From G963556115 sp963666605 (GTDB lineage Bacteria > Planctomycetota > SZUA-567), in NCBI GenBank assembly GCA_965140405.1, contig OZ223208.1:2728001-2792000 (forward strand): a stretch of DNA of 64,000 nt. The letters run 5' to 3'. The notes beneath the pieces were generated by a model. It was not told the origin of the DNA and did not search any database. It was given only the letters and a program-made list of their open reading frames with translations. Below are positions 17,658 to 25,761 of this stretch, one piece after another (the first letter of the stretch is position 1; every line of letters starts with the position of its first letter). Made by a program: the position numbers and the translations under genes.

Positions 17658-18305
17658 TCATTTATTTTCAAAGTAATATACACATAGTTTCTTTAGAGTA
17701 CAACTCCCACACTCTGGATTTCTAGCATGACAGACCCTCCTACCATGGAGTATTATTCTATGCGATAACTTCCCCCATACTCGCTTAGAAAATATCTCCT
17801 TTAATTCTTTCTCAATTTTTTCTGGATTACTCTGCAAGCTTAGCCCTAGCCTATTACTAAGACGTATGCAGTGGGTATCTACCATTATCCCAGGTTTACC
17901 AAACGCATTTACAAGGACACAGTTTGCAGTCTTCCTGCCTACACCAGCAAGACCAACCAGCTCATCCATAGTTTCAGGAACGTTAGCTGAATACTTCTCA
18001 ACCATATCCTTTGACGCACTTATAATACTCTTAGCCTTATTCTTATATAAACCTAGAGACTTAATAATACCTTCAACATCCTTTACATCAGCATTTGCCA
18101 TCTCAAGAGGGGATGGATAAGCCTTAAATAACGCTGGTGTTACTGTATTAACTTTTTTATCTGTACACTGAGCCGAAAGCACGGTAGCTACCAATACTTC
18201 AAACGGATTAGAAAAGATCAACTCACACTCAGCTTGCGGATAGAGCGTCTTCAGTTTCTGATGAACCTTCCTCGCTTTATTCTTTCTCTGAAGTAAATCA
18301 TTCAT
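17658..18305 (-). CDS. nth: Endonuclease III (DNA glycosylase/AP lyase)
   Basis: 215 aa from the ATG at 18305 (AGAAGG upstream), the standard length; a longer in-frame ORF would overlap mgtE. It has a helix-hairpin-helix with the catalytic Lys (LAGVGRKTANCVL) and the catalytic Asp in VDTHCIRLSNRLGL. The [4Fe-4S] loop Cys-x6-Cys-x2-Cys-x5-Cys near the C-terminus is intact (CHARNPECGSCTLKKLC). It removes oxidised pyrimidines. It starts 11 bp after mgtE ends and is probably co-transcribed with mgtE and rnc. Confidence 0.96.
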   Translation of the reverse strand: MNDLLQRKNKARKVHQKLKTLYPQAECELIFSNPFEVLVATVLSAQCTDKKVNTVTPALFKAYPSPLEMANADVKDVEGIIKSLGLYKNKAKSIISASKDMVEKYSANVPETMDELVGLAGVGRKTANCVLVNAFGKPGIMVDTHCIRLSNRLGLSLQSNPEKIEKELKEIFSKRVWGKLSHRIILHGRRVCHARNPECGSCTLKKLCVYYFENK

Positions 18306-18316
18306 ATAGCAGCCTT

Positions 18317-19783
18317 CTAATATAAGAGCAGGTATGTACAAAGGGTTAGGTATAGAGTCTGTGTGCAAATATCAATAAGAGTGGTAACAAATGGCCCACT
18401 GGCAAGGGCGGGGTCAACACCCAATCTATTACAAAGCATAGGCACACAAGTCCCGAGTAGAACTGATCCCATAATCCCTACAAACATTGATAAGCCAACA
18501 GTCAGTGGAAAACGTGGAACTATCCCAAATATTGGTGGGCGGATATCTTCATTAAGTACATCGACTTCAGTTACAGTACCATCAACATCAATTTTTTCAA
18601 TAACTACATGTTCACTATCAGTCATTCCTCCAGCTATAAGCGCCAGCGTAGTTCCACAGAAGACTCCAATAATAAGGCCTACAAGTATCTCTCTACGGAG
18701 TAGCCAAAATAGATCGCTAAACTGAATTTCCCCTTTAGCAATACCACGCACAGTAATTGTCGAAGCCTGAATACCAACCGTTCCACCGAGCCCCATGATA
18801 GCCGGGATAAAGTAACTAATAGCCACAACCTTGCTCAATGTAAGTTCAAATTGGCTGATAATGAATCCCAATACACTCATACCTAAAAGTGACACCACAA
18901 ACCAAGGCAGACGCTTCATCGCCCTAACGAAAGCACCTTCATCAAGAGGTCTTTCTACACCTACACCTGCCATACGGTACATATCTTCTGATGCTTCTTC
19001 GTCCATTACATCAAGAATATCATCAAAGGTAATAATTCCAATAATCCTTCTGCGAGGATCTACAACAGGGAGCAGTGGCAGGTCATACTTTGTCATATAC
19101 CTTGCACAGACTTCCTGATCAGCATTCGGACCTACAGTAACAGCAGCTCTCTCTACTAGCTTCTCAACCTTTGTATCAGAGGTAGCCGCAAACAGGTCAT
19201 CGACACCGACAAGTCCCAAAAATTTCATGTCTTTTCTACATACAACAATGGTACCTAGGGCATCTTCTTCAAGATCTTCCTTACGGATCAACTCTCTAAC
19301 CTCTTCTACTGTCATCTCAGGAAGTAACTGAATAAAGTCATTATTCATGATACCACCAGCAGTATCCGGCTCGTAACGGAGTAGTTCACGTAGTTCAACA
19401 GCATCATCCCTTGCCAGAAGCGATAAAATACTCTCAGCTCTAGAACGTGTCATTGAACTCATAAGATCGGCAGCTTCATCACGAGGCATAGACTCAACAA
19501 TTTCAGCAAGTCGCTGTGGAGGCATATCTTCTACATAATCAGCAGCATCTTCGTTGTGCGCTTCTTCTAGTATTTCCCCCTGCTCTTCAGGATCCATAAA
19601 TGCAATGATCCTATCCTGAATATCATCAGGAAGTTCATGCATGGCCTCAGCCACATCAGCAGCATGGTAATCATCAAGAATAGCCTTCATTTCTGACTTA
19701 TTCCCGATCTTAGGAAGCATATCTACTAGTTTTTCAACGACTAATTCGACACCCAAATCATCTGTTTCGCTCAATGGTTCCAT
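18317..19783 (-). CDS. mgtE: Magnesium transporter MgtE
   Basis: 488 aa from the ATG at 19783 (AGAGAG upstream); a GTG at 19816 is the alternative. The order is MgtE N-terminal superhelical domain (~1-125, HELPDDIQDRIIAFMD), a CBS pair (~130-265, LPLLPVVDPRRRIIGIITFDDILDVMDEEA) and five C-terminal membrane helices (~290-488, GLGGTVGIQASTITVRG and DPALASGPFVTTLIDI, the pore-forming signature). It is an inner-membrane Mg2+ channel gated by intracellular Mg2+. A hydrophilic insert between helices (~390-410, rich in Asp/Glu/Val) is longer than usual. Confidence 0.94.
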   Translation of the reverse strand: MEPLSETDDLGVELVVEKLVDMLPKIGNKSEMKAILDDYHAADVAEAMHELPDDIQDRIIAFMDPEEQGEILEEAHNEDAADYVEDMPPQRLAEIVESMPRDEAADLMSSMTRSRAESILSLLARDDAVELRELLRYEPDTAGGIMNNDFIQLLPEMTVEEVRELIRKEDLEEDALGTIVVCRKDMKFLGLVGVDDLFAATSDTKVEKLVERAAVTVGPNADQEVCARYMTKYDLPLLPVVDPRRRIIGIITFDDILDVMDEEASEDMYRMAGVGVERPLDEGAFVRAMKRLPWFVVSLLGMSVLGFIISQFELTLSKVVAISYFIPAIMGLGGTVGIQASTITVRGIAKGEIQFSDLFWLLRREILVGLIIGVFCGTTLALIAGGMTDSEHVVIEKIDVDGTVTEVDVLNEDIRPPIFGIVPRFPLTVGLSMFVGIMGSVLLGTCVPMLCNRLGVDPALASGPFVTTLIDICTQTLYLTLCTYLLLY

Positions 19784-19848
19784 TAGATTCTCTCTATTAT
19801 GTGTATAAAGTTCCACACAAGATTACAATAGTAATTTTAAGGTAGCCT

Positions 19849-20592
19849 CTATAACAATCCACTCTTTATCAAAGCATCGGCAAGCACAAGGTCTTCTTTG
19901 GTAGTTAATTTCATATTATATACAGATCCAAGGATTACAGATATTTCCCTGCCAAAGTACTCAACAAGCCCCGCTTCATCAGTAATATTATCAGAAACGC
20001 CTCCTGTACTTCTAGCATATTCGAATGCATCTATTATAACATCCCTCCTAAAACACTGAGGGGTCTGTACTGCCATAGCACCAATGCGAGATATACTCCC
20101 GATAATCTTATCACCTTCGACCCTTTTTAACGAGTCTTGTACAGGAATAGCCGGCACAGCCGCACCATAGTCTCTTGCCATCTTGAATAATGCTTTAAGG
20201 GTATCTTGTTTTAAAAATGGTCTTACAGCATCATGAATAGCGATGACATCAGACATACTATTAGTAAGGGATATTCCATTCCATGAGCTATCATACCTTG
20301 ATTCACCTCCTGTAGTGATCATACTGACTCCGCGATCTTTAAGCTCACTCCCTACTATCTTTCTTGCATACTCTTCATCTTCTTTACTCACGACCAAGAT
20401 GATTTCGCTTATCTCTTTCATTCCCTCAAACGCTTCAAGTGTACGGAAAACAACCGCTTTTCCACCAAGAGATAGCCACGGTTTGTTTTTATGAGCTCCC
20501 ATTCTAGTGGATGCACCTGCCGCAACAATTACCAAGCTCACCTCTGGAAGCTCTTGCCCAAATCCGTCATCGTACTCATCATGATTATTCAT
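19849..20592 (-). CDS. ispD: 2-C-methyl-D-erythritol 4-phosphate cytidylyltransferase
   Basis: 247 aa from the ATG at 20592 (AAGAGG upstream); an ATG at 20652 has no RBS. The nucleotidyltransferase fold shows VAAGASTRMG, IHDAVRPF, PAIPVQDSLKRV, AVQTPQCFRR, NITDEAGLVEYFG and a C-terminal NMKLTTKEDLVLADAL, all IspD features. It makes CDP-methylerythritol in the MEP isoprenoid pathway. The usual PKQ after the glycine-rich loop is replaced by NKPWLSLGG, but the Lys is kept. A ribitol-5-phosphate cytidylyltransferase is the alternative reading. Confidence 0.88.
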   Translation of the reverse strand: MNNHDEYDDGFGQELPEVSLVIVAAGASTRMGAHKNKPWLSLGGKAVVFRTLEAFEGMKEISEIILVVSKEDEEYARKIVGSELKDRGVSMITTGGESRYDSSWNGISLTNSMSDVIAIHDAVRPFLKQDTLKALFKMARDYGAAVPAIPVQDSLKRVEGDKIIGSISRIGAMAVQTPQCFRRDVIIDAFEYARSTGGVSDNITDEAGLVEYFGREISVILGSVYNMKLTTKEDLVLADALIKSGLL

Positions 20593-20774
20593 ATCGTTTA
20601 TTGCCTCTTGACTATCAAAAAGTTTAATAGATAATACATCGAATAAGATCATTCGACTTTATTAAGTATAGATAAATTATGCTAAAAATGTTAGTGGTTA
20701 ACCAATTTCTAACCATTTTTCCATAATCACCCTAAAAAGTAACATAATACAAATTATAAGGTATGTAAAAAGCA

Positions 20775-21020
20775 ATGGCAAGAAAGTTTTTGAAAGATCA
20801 AGATGGGGTCCAACTCATCACTAGCTGTAATAATCGTAGCCGTGCTTTTCAAGTAGCAGAGACAATATCGCTTGATCTAGGGATAAAAGCAGTTGTAATA
20901 AATGTAAAGGATCCAGAGACTGGTGGAAACGGTCTTGGAATATACATCCTAAGCAAGAATGGGGAAATATCCCCGCCTCTTTTAGAAGAAGCTATAAAAC
21001 TTTGGAACGAATTCATCTAA
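20775..21020 (+). CDS. Conserved-looking small protein, unknown function
   Basis: 81 aa with a compact alpha/beta pattern: GVQLITSCNNRSRAFQVAETIS, then a strand KAVVINV, a Gly-rich turn (DPETGGNGLG), a strand and a C-terminal helix. It has no signal peptide or membrane segment. An AAGG lies ~12 nt upstream. It sits alone between divergent ispD and convergent coaX. No family is recognised. Confidence 0.6.
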   Translation: MARKFLKDQDGVQLITSCNNRSRAFQVAETISLDLGIKAVVINVKDPETGGNGLGIYILSKNGEISPPLLEEAIKLWNEFI

Positions 21021-21092
21021 TATATTGCTATATATCAACAACTAAAGCAAACTCCAGTAAAGTATTAAAGCCACAATAGAGCAAAGAATAAC

Positions 21093-21848
21093 CTACTCTT
21101 CAGACTGAGAACCCGCCTGAGTATTAGCATAGATATATATACCTGACAAGACTAAATCAGACTGACACTTTGCTGGAAAGAATTCAGCTAAAGATTCAGC
21201 CCAACCACCAGTTATAATAATCTGAGGAACATCCTTACTGAGCATGACCATTCTTCTCACAGCCTCTTTTACAGCACCTATTAGACCAGCAGACGCACCA
21301 TTCAAGATCGCCGCTCTCGTAGATTTCCCAACTCCATCCTTAGCCCACGTAAGATTTTCAGCTCCTATTGAAGGTAGCATTGCTGCTGTGGTAAGGCTAC
21401 TGAGCCACATTTCAGGACCTGGCATTATCATTCCACCCTCAAAAACTCCTGCTTTTGATATAAGGTCTACAGTAATAGCCGAGCCTGCTTGAATAGCAAT
21501 AACAGCCTCATCAGGGCACATCACCTTTGCTGTAAGTGCAGTTAGAAGGCGGTCCACACCAGTGGTCTCTATCGTTTCGATAGAGTGCTTAATAATTCCA
21601 GAGGTAGAAGATATAATATTTATGTCTTCTACCCCAGCATCATCTAATACACCAGTTATAATCCTATTTGCACTTGAGACCACACTAGCAATAAATACAG
21701 TCTCTCCGTCAAGCTCAATCTCACACATGGCACTCTGCACAATTTCTGCAGTAATTGTTGCGGTGTCGATTTTATTGATCCACACCGCTTCTTCGCCATC
21801 AAACTTACAGAACTTCACATATGTATTACCTATATCAATCGCCAACAT
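21093..21848 (-). CDS. coaX: Type III pantothenate kinase, atypical active-site motif
   Basis: 251 aa, normal length for CoaX, the first enzyme of coenzyme A synthesis. It shows AIDIGNTYVKF (phosphate loop) and GVDRLLTA (GxDR motif). The third motif, usually D-x-G-T-A-x-T-x-D, reads QAGSAITVD: the first Asp is Gln and the Thr is Ser. FEGGMIMPG and IITGGWAESL follow as expected. TATGGAG precedes the ATG. It lies 30 bp downstream of cbiL on the same strand. Confidence 0.87.
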   Translation of the reverse strand: MLAIDIGNTYVKFCKFDGEEAVWINKIDTATITAEIVQSAMCEIELDGETVFIASVVSSANRIITGVLDDAGVEDINIISSTSGIIKHSIETIETTGVDRLLTALTAKVMCPDEAVIAIQAGSAITVDLISKAGVFEGGMIMPGPEMWLSSLTTAAMLPSIGAENLTWAKDGVGKSTRAAILNGASAGLIGAVKEAVRRMVMLSKDVPQIIITGGWAESLAEFFPAKCQSDLVLSGIYIYANTQAGSQSEE

Positions 21849-21878
21849 AGCTTAGATCTCCATACTAACTAGTGAGTA

Positions 21879-22613
21879 TTACTTCCAATCTCTACTTCCA
21901 CAATGAACAATAACCACAGTCATATACTTACCTTCGTGCTCGATATCAGACTCCATGTCAGCCCAAAGTATCTCCCCCTCTTGCTCAACATAGAACGCTG
22001 TCTTTGCCTTGCCCAGAAGATTCTTCTCACGGAGTAGCGCTCTGACTTTTTCAATATTCTTCCCAGCCTTATACAAAAGCATTGTTTCACAAGTACCAAG
22101 AGCTTTCTCTACCTCAGAGAGATCGGTAGCAGGCATGATAAGAACCCTATCTTCTTGAAGACATAGCGGATCTACAAACTTTGCCGCAGCTGCCTGAAAC
22201 GCACTAATACCAGGAATAATCTTTACAGAACTCTTATTAATTCTACCCTCAAGGCAGTTTATAAGGTATGTACTAGTACTATAGATATTTGGATCTCCTA
22301 GAGTTATTTGAACAACAGAGAGACCTTTTTTTATCCGATCTTCCACAATTAATGCTACCTCTGTCCAACTATCAATTGTTCCGTCGTTATCCCTATTCAT
22401 CGGATATATGTGTTCAATAACCTCTTGAGTATCAAAATTTATGTACTCTTTTACACTCTCAAGAGCAAGGCTCTTAGTGGCTAATTCAGACCTAGGCGCA
22501 ATCACAACATCAGCTGAACCAATAATATTCACCGCTCTTACAGTCAGTAAGTCGGCACATCCCGGCCCAATCCCCACAGCATAAAAATTTCCCTTCACTG
22601 CCTTCTTCATCAC
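21879..22613 (-). CDS. cbiL: Precorrin-2/cobalt-factor II C20-methyltransferase
   Basis: 244 aa, full length. The SAM-dependent tetrapyrrole methylase fold shows YAVGIGPGCADLLTVRA, LGDPNIYSTSTYL and IPGISAFQAAAA, all family motifs; the stretch VIAPRSE matches the C20-methylating subgroup. It adds a methyl at C20 in corrin ring synthesis. AAAGG is 5 nt before the start. No other cobalamin gene lies within the window. Being between argH and coaX, it is probably part of an argH-cbiL-coaX transcript. Confidence 0.88.
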   Translation of the reverse strand: MMKKAVKGNFYAVGIGPGCADLLTVRAVNIIGSADVVIAPRSELATKSLALESVKEYINFDTQEVIEHIYPMNRDNDGTIDSWTEVALIVEDRIKKGLSVVQITLGDPNIYSTSTYLINCLEGRINKSSVKIIPGISAFQAAAAKFVDPLCLQEDRVLIMPATDLSEVEKALGTCETMLLYKAGKNIEKVRALLREKNLLGKAKTAFYVEQEGEILWADMESDIEHEGKYMTVVIVHCGSRDWK

Positions 22614-22643
22614 AACCTTTCAATTATGTTATATTTTTAATAA

Positions 22644-24023
22644 TTATTTTTTAGCTAATATTCTCTTCCAACGGGTAAGAGCCTTACCAACCTCTTTACC
22701 TCCAGCACTTCCTGCTGACTTATATGCCTTAGGCGTTATCGCAGGATTTAGGCACTCGAAGACACTCTCAGTAATAAGCTCAGACACAGACTGCATGGTT
22801 TCAAGGTCTATATCACACAACCTGCAACCTCTCTCCTCTGCGATACGTACAAGTGTTCCTGAAACTTCATGACAATTTCTAAATGGCAACCCAGCTTCTA
22901 CAAGGTATTCTGCAAGTACAGTTGCGTCAAGGAACCCACCTTCAAGCATACCAGCAGCAACCTCTTCACGGAACTTTAAAGTTTCACCAAAACCTGTAAG
23001 ACAAAGCAGTGTCATCTCAGCTGTTTTCACAGCATCAAATAACGGTTCTTTATCCTCCTGTAGATCGCGGTTATAAGTCATAGGAAGTCCTTTGACTACA
23101 GTGAGCAACGTCATCAATGAACCGATAACCCTACCACTCTTCCCTCTAGTCAGTTCCAAAAGGTCAGGATTACGTTTCTGCGGCATGATACTACTACCAG
23201 TACTCCACGCATCATGAAGTACGAGTAAATTCCACTCAGAGCTTGCCCAGAGAATTACATCCTCAGAAAAACGCGACAAGTGGATAAACATCATAGATAA
23301 AGCAGCAAGGACCTCTATTACAAAGTCTCTATCACTCACTGCATCCATACTATTTGGACAGATACCATCAAAGCCTAGCTCTTTACAAGTAATACTTCTA
23401 TCGATTGCCAAGGTAGTACCAGCCAAGGCACAACTTCCAAGTGGCATGAGATTTACTCTCTTACGAGCATCCTTGAGGCGGTCAATATCACGACCAAGCA
23501 TCTCTACATATGCTAGAATATGTTGCGCAATAAGAACAGGTTGAGCACGTTGAAGATGGGTGTACCCAGGAATAACTAGTTTTTTATTATCATCAGCAAC
23601 TTTTACAAGTACCTTCTGAAAACCCATAATCAATTCGATAATACCATCGATTTTCTCTCTAGTCCAGAGCCTTAAATCTGTAGCCACCTGATCATTCCTA
23701 CTTCTAGCAGTATGAAGTTTTCTAGCCGGATCACCAATTTTATCAGTAAGAGCTGCCTCGATAGACATATGAATATCTTCATACTTGATATCATATACAA
23801 ACTCACCAGACTCTATCTCTTTAGAAATCTCCTTCATGCCTTTTCTAATAGCAGCTAGATCCTTCTTCGTGATCAGCTTTACTTCAGCCAGCATTTTAGC
23901 ATGAGCAAGGCTACCCTTTATATCGACTTCAGCCAATTCTCTATCGTAGCTTATAGACTCAGTAAATATCTCCATAATCTCACTAGTATTAACGGAGAAT
24001 CTTCCCTTCCACAACTTTGCCAT
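22644..24023 (-). CDS. argH: Argininosuccinate lyase
   Basis: 459 aa, standard length. It splits argininosuccinate to arginine and fumarate in the cytoplasm. Signatures: KLWKGRFS at the N-terminus, DIHMSIEAALTDKIG, LHTARSRNDQVATDLRLW, TVKGLPMTYNRDLQEDKEP, and the fumarase-superfamily GSSIMPQKRNPD with its catalytic Ser. GAGAGGTGGAG lies right before the ATG. It is likely the first gene of the argH-cbiL-coaX run. argG is absent from the window. Confidence 0.97.
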   Translation of the reverse strand: MAKLWKGRFSVNTSEIMEIFTESISYDRELAEVDIKGSLAHAKMLAEVKLITKKDLAAIRKGMKEISKEIESGEFVYDIKYEDIHMSIEAALTDKIGDPARKLHTARSRNDQVATDLRLWTREKIDGIIELIMGFQKVLVKVADDNKKLVIPGYTHLQRAQPVLIAQHILAYVEMLGRDIDRLKDARKRVNLMPLGSCALAGTTLAIDRSITCKELGFDGICPNSMDAVSDRDFVIEVLAALSMMFIHLSRFSEDVILWASSEWNLLVLHDAWSTGSSIMPQKRNPDLLELTRGKSGRVIGSLMTLLTVVKGLPMTYNRDLQEDKEPLFDAVKTAEMTLLCLTGFGETLKFREEVAAGMLEGGFLDATVLAEYLVEAGLPFRNCHEVSGTLVRIAEERGCRLCDIDLETMQSVSELITESVFECLNPAITPKAYKSAGSAGGKEVGKALTRWKRILAKK

Positions 24024-24126
24024 ACTCCACCTCTCTAAATATTGCCATTAAATCCAAAATTTATAAAATATGAGCTTAATTTTACAGCTTTCGCTTCCAA
24101 ACGCAACCAAATAGCGAACAATCTTA

Positions 24127-24154
24127 TTGATAATGACTTGATAAAGAAGATAAT
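24127..24154 (+). promoter_or_regulatory. Sigma-70-type promoter candidate for the malic enzyme
   Basis: TTGATA (24127-24132), a 16-nt spacer and GATAAT (24149-24154) lie about 60 nt before the gene start. The assignment rests on box similarity only. Confidence 0.4.
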
Positions 24155-24214
24155 ACACATACTAATATATAATTATTATAGAAAATCATATAAAATATAA
24201 GGAGAATAACCCAA

Positions 24215-25663
24215 ATGGCAAACAAACCAAATAATAGCGCCGCTTTTGGCATGACGATAAGTCTACACCTACCAAATATACCCGGCAGCTTTATGAAGAT
24301 AGCGAAAGCAATAGCAGATGCTGAGGCAACCCTCGACATTGTTGAAATGCTTTCAGATAATGGGCCATTCAAAAAACGTTGCGTACACATCCACTGTAAC
24401 AGCTTGGAGCACGAAAAAGAAGTTGCCAAGACCATTGGTGAGCTTGAAGGCGTCACTATCGAAGAGATTGTTGATAAAACTATTGAATATCATACGAACG
24501 GTAAGATGGAGATTCACTCACTAAGCCCACTAAAGACCCGTAATGATCTCTCAATTGCGTATACTCCTGGTGTAGCCCGTCCTTGTAAGATCATAGCTGA
24601 TGACAAAGAGCAGGCATTCAATCTTACCTGCAAAGGGAATACTGTAGCCATAGTAACAGACGGTACAGCAGTCCTAGGTCTAGGCGATATTGGACCAGAA
24701 GCAGCCCTACCAGTGATGGAAGGTAAATGTCTGCTATTCAAAGAGTTCGCTGGAGTTGACGCAGTGCCTATCTGTGTAGATACCAAAGATCCAGACGAGA
24801 TTGTAAAACTTGTAAAACTAATTTCTCCAACATATGGTGGTATAAACCTTGAAGATATCTCGGCACCACGTTGTTTTGAGATCGAAGACAGACTAAAAGC
24901 AGAGCTAAATATCCCTGTCTTCCATGATGACCAGCACGGCACTGCAATCGTTGCGCTAGCTGCCCTATATAACGCTCTAAAAGTTACAGGCAAAGCAATT
25001 ACTGATATCAAAGCAGTCGTCTGTGGACTTGGTTCAGCAGGTACCGCCTGTGCTAAGATGTTCCATGAGGCCGGTCTAAAGAACATAATAGGCGTTGACA
25101 AGATTGGTGCAATCAATTCAAATTCAGATTGTGGCGACAACCCAGCTTTCAAATGGTTCCAAGATAACACAAATCCTAATGGTGAAGAAGGAGACCTAGC
25201 TACTGTTATCAAGGGTGCAGACATGTTCCTAGGCGTATCTGCTCCGGGAATCCTGAGCCAAGAAGCAGTAAAGAGTATGAATGATAAGGCAATTGTCTTT
25301 GCCATGGCAAACCCTGTACCTGAGATCATGCCTGAGCTAGCAACAGAAAATATTGCAGTCATGGCAACAGGTAGATCTGATTACCCTAATCAGATCAATA
25401 ATGTGCTCGCATTCCCAGGGCTATTCAGAGGTGCACTGGACTGTAGAGCGACTGCGATTACTGAGGGCATGAAGCTTGCTGCAGCTCAAGCGATAGCTGA
25501 TATTGTTGGAGAGAACTTGGCAACGAACTACATTATACCTTCTCCACTCGACCCAGTAGTAGCAGAGAAGGTTGCTTCAGCAGTAAAACATCAAGCAATA
25601 AATGAAGGTGTTGGTCAGATACACCCAATACCAGCCCCAACATTTATCAACCTAAATTACTAA
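24215..25663 (+). CDS. NAD(P)-dependent malic enzyme with N-terminal ACT domain
   Basis: 482 aa. An N-terminal ACT-type regulatory domain (~10-85, LHLPNIPGSFMKIAKAIADAE) is fused to a short-form bacterial malic enzyme. The catalytic part shows YTPGVARPC, VTDGTAVLGLGDIGPEAA, MEGKCLLFKEFAGVDA, NLEDISAPRCFEIE, FHDDQHGTAIV and the Rossmann GLGSAGTACAK. It decarboxylates malate to pyruvate. The ACT domain implies allosteric control by a small molecule. AAGGAG is 11 nt before the ATG. It is a single-gene unit; a hairpin separates it from asnB. Confidence 0.93.
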   Translation: MANKPNNSAAFGMTISLHLPNIPGSFMKIAKAIADAEATLDIVEMLSDNGPFKKRCVHIHCNSLEHEKEVAKTIGELEGVTIEEIVDKTIEYHTNGKMEIHSLSPLKTRNDLSIAYTPGVARPCKIIADDKEQAFNLTCKGNTVAIVTDGTAVLGLGDIGPEAALPVMEGKCLLFKEFAGVDAVPICVDTKDPDEIVKLVKLISPTYGGINLEDISAPRCFEIEDRLKAELNIPVFHDDQHGTAIVALAALYNALKVTGKAITDIKAVVCGLGSAGTACAKMFHEAGLKNIIGVDKIGAINSNSDCGDNPAFKWFQDNTNPNGEEGDLATVIKGADMFLGVSAPGILSQEAVKSMNDKAIVFAMANPVPEIMPELATENIAVMATGRSDYPNQINNVLAFPGLFRGALDCRATAITEGMKLAAAQAIADIVGENLATNYIIPSPLDPVVAEKVASAVKHQAINEGVGQIHPIPAPTFINLNY

Positions 25664-25682
25664 GAACACAAATCAAAACTAT

Positions 25683-25721
25683 ATTTTGGCGCAAAGTTAT
25701 TACGATGCTTTGCGCCAAAAT
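25683..25721 (+). terminator. Strong hairpin between malic enzyme and asnB
   Basis: A perfect 14-bp stem ATTTTGGCGCAAAG (25683-25696) with CTTTGCGCCAAAAT (25708-25721) has an 11-nt loop. The plus-strand tail is not U-rich, so it may be an attenuator or mRNA-end hairpin. Confidence 0.55.
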
Positions 25722-25761
25722 AATACTCCTAAAAGTATTAAGATATACCAGAAAGAATAAC

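Noticed and set aside
24514..25362. Long minus-strand open frame within the malic enzyme
   Set aside because: It lies entirely antisense to a well-conserved gene and has no protein features, so it is a codon-bias shadow.
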